A DNA stretch of 64,000 bases, taken from positions 1-64,000 of the forward strand of contig NZ_FNVX01000006.1 in NCBI RefSeq assembly GCF_900104585.1. Direction: 5' to 3'. Source of the DNA: Bacteroides ihuae (lineage in GTDB: Bacteria > Bacteroidota > Bacteroidia > Bacteroidales > Bacteroidaceae). Both the position numbers and the translations under genes were made by a program. Below are positions 55,971 through 64,000 of this stretch, in pieces. The notes under the pieces are model-generated. The model did no database searches. It was not told the origin of the DNA and saw only the letters and a list, made by a program, of their open reading frames with translations. The first letter of the stretch is position 1; each line of letters opens with the position of its first letter.

Positions 55971-57659
55971 TTACCATCCCGGATTCTGAGTCAGATTAGG
56001 ATTTTTTCTTCTCTCCACATCAGGAATGGGGAACAGATACATTTTGTCATCCCAACTGCGTTGTTTTATCACACGCTTATAATTGTACGTATCACCATTC
56101 TTCGTTATTTCCATCCGAACAATACTCTTTAGTTGATCGCCTTCCTTCCAGCGACGCACATCCCAGAATCGATGTCCTTCGAAGACTAATTCTACCATAC
56201 GTTCACGTTTGTACTTAGTCCAGAAATCAGTATTCGAAAGACCTTCCGGAAACTTGGGCATCTTTACATCTTCACGATTACGAATAACATTTACCGCACT
56301 GGAAGCCGACATCATAAATTCCTCACTAGTCGCATCTGCCGAACCTAAATACTTGAACACCGCCTCAGCATAATTCAAATAGAATTCACCCAAACGGAAA
56401 GTAATCCAGCTATGGCGTTTACCACCACTACCTGTTTCTGAACTAAGATCTGTAGTACCGTCTAAATATTTCTTCAGATAATAACCTGTTGGTGTAGCCC
56501 CTGAAATAGGAAGTCCATTTCTACCGCCAATATACATTTCCAAAGGATTAGGATTCGTGCTAGGCCACTTATCTCCATTCACGGCAATACTCATAGCCAT
56601 GCGTGGATCTCTGTTTGTGTAAGGTTTTTGCGGGTCATAACCACTCTCGGATTCATTCCATGCCTTACCAGTATTTTTCATCTCATAAGCATCTACTAAA
56701 GTCTGAGTAGGGCAGTTGCCCGAATTGCCATTTTCCATGCCTACCGGATAGTTGTACACTTCAGGAGCATTTGTATCCCCTAGCCTGCGTACAAAAATCA
56801 TTTCAGAAGCTTTCCAGTTATCGGTTCCCCATAAAGCGGAATATTTACCCAGCTTAATGCCGTTAGAGGCACAATAGTCAATCACAACTTTACTAGCTTG
56901 AGCCGTTTTTTTCCATAAAGTAAGATCATTATTAGCATTGAATAACGGACTTGCTTGATAAAGTAAAGTACGCGCTTTTAGAGCTAATGCTGTGCCACGA
57001 TTCACACGACCAGTTTCAGGACTTCCTATACTAGAAGCATCATCGTTTAAATTAGCATAGTTTACAGGGAGCTTATCAGCAACAGCATCACACTCACTGA
57101 CGATAAAATCAAAAACAGTAGCAGCTGGCGTACGAGTCATCATATTAGCTACATCTTCGGTCAAAACTTCCGTAGTAAAAGGTATATCTCCATACGCACG
57201 CACTAAAATAAAGTAATAATAAGCACGCAAGAGACGAACCTCATACTGATAACGATTAAAGCGATTCATTTGAGCTTGATAATCCTTATCAAATTTAAGT
57301 TCAGAGAAATCCGCATTTGGAGATTCTGTCAAATAATAATTGGCGGAACGAATCGCTGAATAATAGTTCCACAGAGAATAAGGATTAAGCGGACTCCATG
57401 AGCCATTATAGAAGTCATGTATTCCAGCCCAGGACCATGCGTTTTCTGATTCATCACTGGCGGAACAAAGAGAGTTTACAGCTGGTAAATCGGCATCCAA
57501 ATAACTATAAATATTGGTTACAAAACCATTTGTACGCGTAAAATCAGTAAATACGTAGTCCTTACCATAAACGGTATATTCATGATAATCCATCTCATCA
57601 TTGCATGCTGCGAGAGTGAGCAAGCAACTTAAACCTAAAAATATATTTTTCAGTTTCAT
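55971..57659 (-). CDS. susD: SusD-family starch-binding-like lipoprotein (second pair)
   Basis: 562 aa. The lipobox is LLTLAACND (Cys19). It has the RagB/SusD helical plan: YEVRLLRAYYYFILVRAYGD (TPR-like), GTALALKARTLLYQASPLFN, and the C-terminal RERMVELVFEGHRFWDVRRW motif. It ends FPIPDVERRKNPNLTQNPGW, a typical SusD terminus. It forms the hinged lid over the SusC barrel encoded 17 nt upstream and binds the oligosaccharide at the surface. Confidence 0.93.
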   Translation of the reverse strand: MKLKNIFLGLSCLLTLAACNDEMDYHEYTVYGKDYVFTDFTRTNGFVTNIYSYLDADLPAVNSLCSASDESENAWSWAGIHDFYNGSWSPLNPYSLWNYYSAIRSANYYLTESPNADFSELKFDKDYQAQMNRFNRYQYEVRLLRAYYYFILVRAYGDIPFTTEVLTEDVANMMTRTPAATVFDFIVSECDAVADKLPVNYANLNDDASSIGSPETGRVNRGTALALKARTLLYQASPLFNANNDLTLWKKTAQASKVVIDYCASNGIKLGKYSALWGTDNWKASEMIFVRRLGDTNAPEVYNYPVGMENGNSGNCPTQTLVDAYEMKNTGKAWNESESGYDPQKPYTNRDPRMAMSIAVNGDKWPSTNPNPLEMYIGGRNGLPISGATPTGYYLKKYLDGTTDLSSETGSGGKRHSWITFRLGEFYLNYAEAVFKYLGSADATSEEFMMSASSAVNVIRNREDVKMPKFPEGLSNTDFWTKYKRERMVELVFEGHRFWDVRRWKEGDQLKSIVRMEITKNGDTYNYKRVIKQRSWDDKMYLFPIPDVERRKNPNLTQNPGW

Positions 57660-57676
57660 ATCTTTACTTTTTTCTA

Positions 57677-60600
57677 TTAAAAACCGATTGCCAAACCCAC
57701 ATTCACCGAACGCGTCGCCGGATAAGACGTACCCATTGCTTCCGGATCACTCAAATCAATACTATCAAAGCAGAGTAAATCAACGCCTCTGACATAAACC
57801 TTCGCTGTTTTCATCTTCACCTTACCTAAGAAAGAGGCAGGAAGCTTATAAAAGATTTCACAGTTTCGTAGTTTTAGGAACGAACGGTCAGCCAACCATA
57901 CAGAGCTATTTTTCAAATTGTTGTCAACCGACTCTGTAGTTAGTCGGGGGAAGCGAGAATTTGGATTCTCGGGCGTCCAACGATTGGCGTAATAATAATT
58001 AGAGATAGTAGCATCTCCCACCAAGGGTCTATAAACGCTGGTCGTGTTTAACACTGCAGTATAATTACCCACTCCCTGAAACATTGCAGCAAAGCCTAAT
58101 CCTTTCCATTCAAAGCCTAAATTGAAGGAATAATAAATTTCAGGAACAGTTGAATTATAGCCCATTGCGATAAAATCATTATTGTTAATAACATCATCGC
58201 CATTGACATCTTTATATTTGATATCACCGGGTTTTACTTGTCCAAACTGTTGTGTCGGACTATTGTTTATATCAGCCTGATCTACGAAATAACCAACAGC
58301 TTGCAAAGCAAAAATTTGTCCGAGTGATTTTCCTGTAGAGCGAAGATAATTGTAAGCTTGAGGAGATTCAAACTGCTCAATGATCTTATTTTTAGAGAGA
58401 GTCAGTTTACCACCCAAATTAAATTGAATATTGCCTATTCTCTTCGTATAATCGGCTCCTATTTCAGTACCCCAACTATCCACAATACCTGCATTTTCAT
58501 AAGAACTTGAAGCTCCCAATACAGATGAATTCTTACCTGCAGTACTTACCCATATATCTGAACGTCTTTCATAAAATCCATCTAGCGTCAGTGTAAGTCC
58601 TTTAAACAGTACTGCATCAAACCCTACATTGTATTTGTGAGCTTTTTCTGTAGTACCATTCAATGAAGCCAAAGCACCTTCTTGCCAACTACCATCATTA
58701 TTAAAATTATCCCTAATTGGATATCCATTACCTCCAGTAACAGTTTCGTTCCAATAACCATTGTACGGAATATTATCTGTATTCAATATACCAAAAGAAG
58801 CACGCAATTTAAGAAAATTAACAAAACGGACATCTTTCATGAAATTTTCATTAGAGATTAGCCATGCTAACCCAATAGTAGGAGAAAGATGCCATTTGTT
58901 ACCTGTTTCCAAAACATTAGAAGCCGAGTTCATTAAGGTCAGATCAGCAAAATAACGATTATTGTAACCATAGTGTGTGTACCACGCTGCATTCTGAGAA
59001 TAATAGGTCTTATTCGTTCCTTTCGCATTATCATATTTATAGTTGTACATGAGCATCGTGTACAAGTTGTGTGCACCAAATTGACGTTGATAATCGACAT
59101 TGGCTTGGAAATTAAACGAACGATACTGCCAATCAAGTTTACTATCTCCACTCATCTCACCGTTAGCACCACCTGTGTAAGTATTGAATTCCACCGGTTC
59201 CCCATTTTCCCAAGCTGTCACAGTTTTACTACCATATTTATAATCTTTTGAGTGATTTTCCCAATATGAAGCAATATTATCATATCCCACTCGGATACCT
59301 CCGCCCAAACCTTTTGTTATATCAGAAAAATCCTGCCGCAAAGACATATCAGCATACAAAGCACGAGTATGCGCTTTTGTATAAGCACGTGCCTGAGTTA
59401 AAGCTACCGGATTATTGTATCCATTCCATGTAGCATTACCTCCCCAAAGGCCATCTTCGGTTTTAATAGGAAATGCAGCAGACGGAAGAGAATAAAGCCT
59501 TGCAATCAGATTATCAGATCCAAGTCCCGGACGGCTAAACTCATTCAGTACTCCCATTATATTAGCTTGCATCTTCGTCTTCGGAGTCAGTTCCACATCA
59601 AGGTTAGTACGAAAGTTACCTTTTGAGAATTTCTCCTGAGTAGAATATCCAACGTTTGTATTGGCATTAGCAATAAAGCCGGCATTATTTTGCAAATTAA
59701 GCATCGTGTAATAACGCATTCTCGTACTACCTCCGCGAAAACTCAACGTAGCTATATCAGATGCTCCCCTATCACGGAAAGTCTCTTCCCACCAATCTAC
59801 ATTCGGATAAAGAGATGGGTACTTACCACTCTTGAAAGCATTCAATTCATTCTGTGAATAACGCACCGTCTTTCCATCATTTGTCAGAGCCTCATTTAGG
59901 GCATTTGCATACGTGTATCCATCAGCCATTTCAGGTTTCCGTGCTTGCCAATTGATAGCATGATCATAGCTGAAATTAATTTCCTTTGATTTATACTTTC
60001 CTCGTTTAGTCACAATGTTCAAAACGCCATTCACTCCCTTGTATCCATAGAGTGCCAAAGCAGCAGCATCACGAAGCACGCTTACCGACTCCACTTCTTC
60101 AGGAGTAATATAGTTCAAAACATTCCAAGCATTATCTCGTTCCAACCCATCCACCACGACGAGGATGCCATTGTTTCCGTTTAGAGTCTTCAGACCACGG
60201 ATATACATAGAAGGCATCTGATCCCAAGTGGCGCCCGTTTTTTGCATTGTAGTAAGACCAAGCGCATTGCCATATAATGAATTACCAATGCTCAAAGCAG
60301 AACGATTATTGATCTCTTCAGCATGAGCCGTAGAGACAGCGCCGGTTGATTCGGCAAGAGTTTGCTGCAATCCGAAACCGTAATTTACTTTTCCGGTAGC
60401 AAAGTCCATTACAATAGTCATTGCCTTGCCAGTATCTGCCACAAGTACTATTTTCACAGCATCATCTGCCGTCTGTATTTTCAGGGTATTCTCTTTAGTA
60501 GCCAGAATTTCAAATTCTCCGTTCTTATCAGTGGGTACTTTCACCAACGGATTGCTCACTATAGAGACGAGCGCCCCAGACACTGGGTTACCCCATTTAT

Positions 60601-60694
60601 CCACAACCCTACCGGTAACATTATTATCATCCTGAGCCCAACTGTTTAAACTGGCACAAGCAAGCATCGCTAAAGCTATTATCTTTTTTTTCAT
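57677..60694 (-). CDS. susC: SusC-family TonB-dependent transporter (second pair)
   Basis: 1005 aa from the ATG at 60694. The signal peptide is MKKKIIALAMLACASLNSWA. An N-terminal carboxypeptidase-like beta-sandwich follows (VTGRVVDKWGNPVSGALVSI). The plug domain has MPSMYIRGLKTLNGN and LVVVDGLERDNAW, VSVLRDAAALALYGYKGVNG. The 22-stranded barrel ends ATRSVNVGLAIGF. It imports oligosaccharides across the outer membrane using TonB energy. Its plug carries no long N-terminal signalling (STN) domain, so it is not an anti-sigma-type regulator. Confidence 0.93.
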   Translation of the reverse strand: MKKKIIALAMLACASLNSWAQDDNNVTGRVVDKWGNPVSGALVSIVSNPLVKVPTDKNGEFEILATKENTLKIQTADDAVKIVLVADTGKAMTIVMDFATGKVNYGFGLQQTLAESTGAVSTAHAEEINNRSALSIGNSLYGNALGLTTMQKTGATWDQMPSMYIRGLKTLNGNNGILVVVDGLERDNAWNVLNYITPEEVESVSVLRDAAALALYGYKGVNGVLNIVTKRGKYKSKEINFSYDHAINWQARKPEMADGYTYANALNEALTNDGKTVRYSQNELNAFKSGKYPSLYPNVDWWEETFRDRGASDIATLSFRGGSTRMRYYTMLNLQNNAGFIANANTNVGYSTQEKFSKGNFRTNLDVELTPKTKMQANIMGVLNEFSRPGLGSDNLIARLYSLPSAAFPIKTEDGLWGGNATWNGYNNPVALTQARAYTKAHTRALYADMSLRQDFSDITKGLGGGIRVGYDNIASYWENHSKDYKYGSKTVTAWENGEPVEFNTYTGGANGEMSGDSKLDWQYRSFNFQANVDYQRQFGAHNLYTMLMYNYKYDNAKGTNKTYYSQNAAWYTHYGYNNRYFADLTLMNSASNVLETGNKWHLSPTIGLAWLISNENFMKDVRFVNFLKLRASFGILNTDNIPYNGYWNETVTGGNGYPIRDNFNNDGSWQEGALASLNGTTEKAHKYNVGFDAVLFKGLTLTLDGFYERRSDIWVSTAGKNSSVLGASSSYENAGIVDSWGTEIGADYTKRIGNIQFNLGGKLTLSKNKIIEQFESPQAYNYLRSTGKSLGQIFALQAVGYFVDQADINNSPTQQFGQVKPGDIKYKDVNGDDVINNNDFIAMGYNSTVPEIYYSFNLGFEWKGLGFAAMFQGVGNYTAVLNTTSVYRPLVGDATISNYYYANRWTPENPNSRFPRLTTESVDNNLKNSSVWLADRSFLKLRNCEIFYKLPASFLGKVKMKTAKVYVRGVDLLCFDSIDLSDPEAMGTSYPATRSVNVGLAIGF

Positions 60695-60729
60695 ATTATT
60701 CAGTTTTAAAATAGTCAATGATCAGGCCA

Positions 60730-62628
60730 TTACTTCCAACCGGGATTTTGAGTTAATCCATAATTCTTATTTACTTCCGAAGGTGGGAAGGCTGATAAAT
60801 ACCATCTTGGACTAAAATTTGTCCACCAAGAACGGGATTTATTGGTTAACTCAAATTTCGTATAAGTAAACTTCGTCGGAAAATCACCCCGTACACTTGC
60901 ATTTTTATCTGACCACGAACCACTACCACCGTCCGCACGTTGAATCTTCAAACCGTGCAAAGGTGCTTGAAACAAATCAGCACGTTTATTTCGAACCATA
61001 TCAAACAGACGAACATCTTCTAAGCCCAATTCACAAGCACGCTCGCGAAGGATTTCTTCCATCAAGGCATTTGCATCTGTTTTCAAATTTTCAGTAGGAT
61101 TAACCTCGGCCAAACCTTTCAAACCTACACGGGCACGAACTTTATCTACTTGATCGATGGCATCAGATAGCCTATTATTTTTTAATAGTGCCTCTGCATA
61201 AATCAAATACATTTCGGATAAACGCAAATAAGGCCATTCTAAATAATTACCGGCCAAGCTGCTCTTACCTTCTTTATAAAATTTATAGAGACCAAAACCT
61301 GTAGCATATATACCTGTTTCTTTTTCGGTACTGCTAACATTTTCACGACCACCCAACCACAATTCTACAGCACGCCCACTATACTTGGCTCCATTTACAA
61401 GAATCGTTTCGTATAAACGTGGATCACGAATTGGTTTACTATAATCATTATTGGTGAAAAAAGGATTTGATGCTACTGTAGCATCACCCCAACTAAACGG
61501 ACTACCATCAGCCATCGGAAACATTTCCATGTATTCCTCAGTAGGAGTATACCCACCATTGCCAACCCAGTCGCCCCAATAATACCACCAATCCCAATTG
61601 TATTTACCAATAATACGAGTCGATATTAAAAGTTCTGTATTATCCTGACGAATAAAATAAGCTGTATTAAAAGCAGCGCGATAGGCATCTACAGAAGATC
61701 CGCTAGGTTGAATTAGACCATAATGACCTCTAGTATTCAACTCTGAAAAGAAATCCTCGCAAGCGGTCAAACATTGTGTCCATAATTCAGGTTTGTATGC
61801 CCCATACCATACTTGATGATTAGTAACAGCATCCTGAGGTTCTTCATTACAATAAGGTTGACTATCATTAAACAAAGGGCTAGCTGCAAAAAGCAAAACT
61901 TTACATTTCAGCCCCATCGCAGCCGCTTTGGTAAAACGCCCCTGCCAGTTCGATTCGCCATCATTTTCCAAATCCCAGGGAAGAACAACCGTTGCTTCAT
62001 CCAATAAACGAACCATAAAATTCACCGTTTCTTCTACTGTACCACGCGGAAGTTCATAAGCAGCAGCTACATCATACGATTTCTCCAGAATTGGCAAACC
62101 ACCCAAATGACGGAATAAATCGAAGTAACGCGATGCGATGATTACTTTTGCCTCAGCTGCCAAACGAGTTTTCTCTGCATCCTCCATATCGGGCACACGT
62201 CCCACATTCTCGATAAATAACCAAGCAGCACGAATGGCTACCCAACAGTTTTCTTTTGTATAACCAAAACGGCTATCGTCTGCATCGTCTTCATCGCTAG
62301 CTTTGTAAGAGCCTGAATAGTATTTACGGTTAAGCCCGTCCCAAGAATTGTGGCTATGCCAACAATCGGAGAGGGCCTCGAACATACCAGTATTCATTTT
62401 ACCATCAATCGTATTCCAATTAGTAGCCAAACCATAATAAAGCTTACTATATGTATTCCATAAAAACCGTCTGGCATAATCTGCTTTTCCAAAAATTGTA
62501 TCTTGAGTAACAGCAACGCCCGGAGCTTTCTCTAGGAAGCTATCACCAAATTTTATTTCATCAACACACGAAGTAGCTATAGTAGCTCCAACGAATGCAC
62601 CAATAAACCATTTACTAAAATGTTTCAT
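60730..62628 (-). CDS. susD: SusD-family lipoprotein (first pair)
   Basis: 632 aa. The lipobox is GATIATSCVDE (Cys21). SusD hallmarks are AEAKVIIASRYFDLFRHLGG, AAAMGLKCKVLLFAASPLFND, WPYLRLSEMYLIYAEALLKN and the LREERACELGLEDVRLFDM region near the end (ILRERACELG), closing NKNYGLTQNPGWK. It is larger than the second SusD and is diverged from it, so the two pairs probably accept different fragments of the same or related polymers. It is 14 nt downstream of the partial SusC gene. Confidence 0.93.
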   Translation of the reverse strand: MKHFSKWFIGAFVGATIATSCVDEIKFGDSFLEKAPGVAVTQDTIFGKADYARRFLWNTYSKLYYGLATNWNTIDGKMNTGMFEALSDCWHSHNSWDGLNRKYYSGSYKASDEDDADDSRFGYTKENCWVAIRAAWLFIENVGRVPDMEDAEKTRLAAEAKVIIASRYFDLFRHLGGLPILEKSYDVAAAYELPRGTVEETVNFMVRLLDEATVVLPWDLENDGESNWQGRFTKAAAMGLKCKVLLFAASPLFNDSQPYCNEEPQDAVTNHQVWYGAYKPELWTQCLTACEDFFSELNTRGHYGLIQPSGSSVDAYRAAFNTAYFIRQDNTELLISTRIIGKYNWDWWYYWGDWVGNGGYTPTEEYMEMFPMADGSPFSWGDATVASNPFFTNNDYSKPIRDPRLYETILVNGAKYSGRAVELWLGGRENVSSTEKETGIYATGFGLYKFYKEGKSSLAGNYLEWPYLRLSEMYLIYAEALLKNNRLSDAIDQVDKVRARVGLKGLAEVNPTENLKTDANALMEEILRERACELGLEDVRLFDMVRNKRADLFQAPLHGLKIQRADGGSGSWSDKNASVRGDFPTKFTYTKFELTNKSRSWWTNFSPRWYLSAFPPSEVNKNYGLTQNPGWK

Positions 62629-62642
62629 ATTTTATCAAAGTA

Positions 62643-64000
62643 TTAGAATCCAACTTTTAAACCAACATTAAATACACGAGTCAACGGATAGTTCGGTCGA
62701 TCACTCTGACGAGATTCAGGATCACCCCATTTGAATCCCGTGATGGTCAACAAATTATAACCGTTTACATAAAGACGACATTGATTCATTTTCATTTTCT
62801 TCATGAACGAGAGATCAAAATTATAACCTATTTCTATGCTCTTCAAACGCAGGTAGCTAGCATCGATCAAATATAAATCTGAACCAGCATAGTTATTAGA
62901 TGCATGTAAACCTGAGATGCGAGGATATTTTGCAGTGTACGTATCTTCGGAAGAGCGCCAAGTAGTTTCATATTGATAAAGCAACAACCCTTTATTAAAG
63001 GTATCGCCCAAAGGTTGACGAAACTCGCTCAGCATACGATCGACATTCCAACCACCCGTCCATTGCATAGAGAAATCAAAATTCTTCCAATTGAATCCTG
63101 CATTCAGACCAGCAGTATATTCGGGTGCATCCGTAAAGCCGATGTTGCGAGTAGCATCATCACCGGTAATCTTTCCATCACCGTTTAGATCGGTGTAGAC
63201 GCAGTCACCGGGAGCCAACGTAATACCATGGTCAGCTATCTTTCTTCCGAATTCAGCTTCATAACGAACATCTGCTGTTTCATCGTAGAATCCCCAAAAC
63301 TTGTACATAGAGCGAGAACCAATTACACGGCCAGTCTTATACATCCACGGTTCATTCTGTGCCACTTCGTTCATATACACAATTTTATTACGTGCAAAAG
63401 AAAGATTTCCATTGATCCAATAGCGAAAATCTTTACCTATCTTATCATTCCATTTCGCCTGAATTTCATAACCCTTATTCTCAGTCTTACCAACATTTAC
63501 GACAGGAAGGCTCATACCCAAAATGCCAGGTAGATAATCCGGACTCATCAGTATATCTTTACGCTCTTCATAAAAGTAATCTACAGAGAGATTTAAACGT
63601 TCTTTCAAGAATGTTACGTCTAAGCCATAGTTTTGCTTCGTTGCTTTTTCCCATGTCACATCAGCATAAGATTTTGTTGATTCATAAGCACCTGGCTTCG
63701 CACTATTAATATTCGTTCCAAAGAAATAGCTCCCCCCAAGTTGATATGCATCAGGCATATATAAGAAGCGTTGATTGTTTGATTTATCATTACCAACGAC
63801 ACCTATTGATGCACGAAGTTTCATGTAGTTAGCTACCTTTTTTACTGGTTTAAAAAAAGACTCCTCGCTAATTACCCAGCCAATAGAACCAGCGGGGAAA
63901 ACGCCGTAGCGTTTACTCTTGATAAAGTTTTCTGAGCCATTATAGCCAATATTAAATTCAGCCAAATAACGTGTTCTCCAATCATAAGTGGCACGACCCA
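62643..64000 (-). CDS. susC: SusC-family TonB-dependent transporter, C-terminal part
   Basis: About 452 C-terminal residues are visible. The frame stays open to the right edge (RATYDWRTRYLAEFNIGYNG). Barrel landmarks are GSIGWVISEESFFKP, NYMKLRASIGVVGNDKSNN, the SVDYFYEERKDILMSP loop and the terminal LTRVFNVGLKVGF. The N-terminal plug, signal sequence and operon promoter lie beyond 64000. It is the first visible gene of the polysaccharide locus and pairs with the SusD gene that follows. Confidence 0.92.
   Translation of the reverse strand, partial: GRATYDWRTRYLAEFNIGYNGSENFIKSKRYGVFPAGSIGWVISEESFFKPVKKVANYMKLRASIGVVGNDKSNNQRFLYMPDAYQLGGSYFFGTNINSAKPGAYESTKSYADVTWEKATKQNYGLDVTFLKERLNLSVDYFYEERKDILMSPDYLPGILGMSLPVVNVGKTENKGYEIQAKWNDKIGKDFRYWINGNLSFARNKIVYMNEVAQNEPWMYKTGRVIGSRSMYKFWGFYDETADVRYEAEFGRKIADHGITLAPGDCVYTDLNGDGKITGDDATRNIGFTDAPEYTAGLNAGFNWKNFDFSMQWTGGWNVDRMLSEFRQPLGDTFNKGLLLYQYETTWRSSEDTYTAKYPRISGLHASNNYAGSDLYLIDASYLRLKSIEIGYNFDLSFMKKMKMNQCRLYVNGYNLLTITGFKWGDPESRQSDRPNYPLTRVFNVGLKVGF

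Overview
The window looks like a chromosome segment of a gut Bacteroides or a close relative in the Bacteroidales. The evidence is the repeated promoter pattern (-33 TTTG, about 20 nt, -7 TAnnTTTG), weak Shine-Dalgarno sites, tandem SusC/SusD pairs, Bacteroidales-type lipoproteins (DUF4738, DUF1735), an A+T-rich base composition and a tRNA gene without an encoded CCA end. No calculation was run. Every family call is read from motifs and length, and fine specificities are inference.

Layout. 1-360: three leftward promoters in tandem, probably serving an rRNA operon outside the window. 0.4-8.2 kb: small accessory genes (nitroreductase, small Lys/Ala-rich exported protein, MORN/TonB-C protein, RsgA plus methyltransferase, DJ-1/PfpI, a broken GNAT, a nucleotidyltransferase-like protein, an AraC/GyrI regulator). 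8.2-11.7 kb: an exported rubrerythrin-like lipoprotein beside a two-component system and a DUF2231 membrane protein. 11.8-16 kb: MocR regulator divergent from a PNPOx-family flavoprotein and a decayed arylamine N-acetyltransferase, then an oxidoreductase and an HxlR regulator. 16.2-18.4 kb: a short UvrA paralogue.

18.4-38.2 kb is a mosaic accessory region ending at tRNA-Ser. Two cassettes of about 5 kb are each bounded by direct repeats of broken genes. The first pair (18358-18540 and 23479-23661) contains the 3' end of the uvrA-like gene and encloses a GNAT, an S41 protease and an aspartyl protease with a premature stop. The second pair (25071-25352 and 30108-30389) contains the 3' part of an AAA_14/DUF4143 ATPase gene and encloses a GHKL ATPase with a C-terminal PD-(D/E)XK-like motif and an AbiEi/AbiEii toxin-antitoxin pair with a perfect 19+19 bp operator palindrome. 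Next comes a compact type I restriction-modification operon in the order hsdR-hsdS-X-hsdM. X resembles the PrrC anticodon nuclease (ABC-like NTPase core, then R-x3-E and LSH motifs), so it may be a backup defence that acts when restriction is blocked.

38.3-44.6 kb is conserved chromosome: tRNA-Ser(UGA), mutS2, a CorA-type transporter, L-serine dehydratase and two small envelope proteins.

44.8-64 kb is one long leftward polysaccharide utilisation locus that continues past the right edge: susC (partial), susD, susC, susD, a discoidin-like surface lipoprotein, DUF1735-GH16, a GH16-GH43 fusion, DUF2264, GH2, a BNR_4 propeller enzyme and GH105. An endo-GH16 pair, a GH43 resembling exo-beta-1,3-galactanases, a possible uronic-acid lyase followed by an unsaturated uronidase, and a beta-galactosidase fit type II arabinogalactan (glucuronate-capped beta-1,3/1,6-galactan). 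The substrate is inferred. A 12-bp hairpin with a GAGA loop and T-run lies inside the operon and may set enzyme dosage.

Three genes are interrupted by a single in-frame stop, and two more loci are clear remnants, so the accessory part of the window is decaying.
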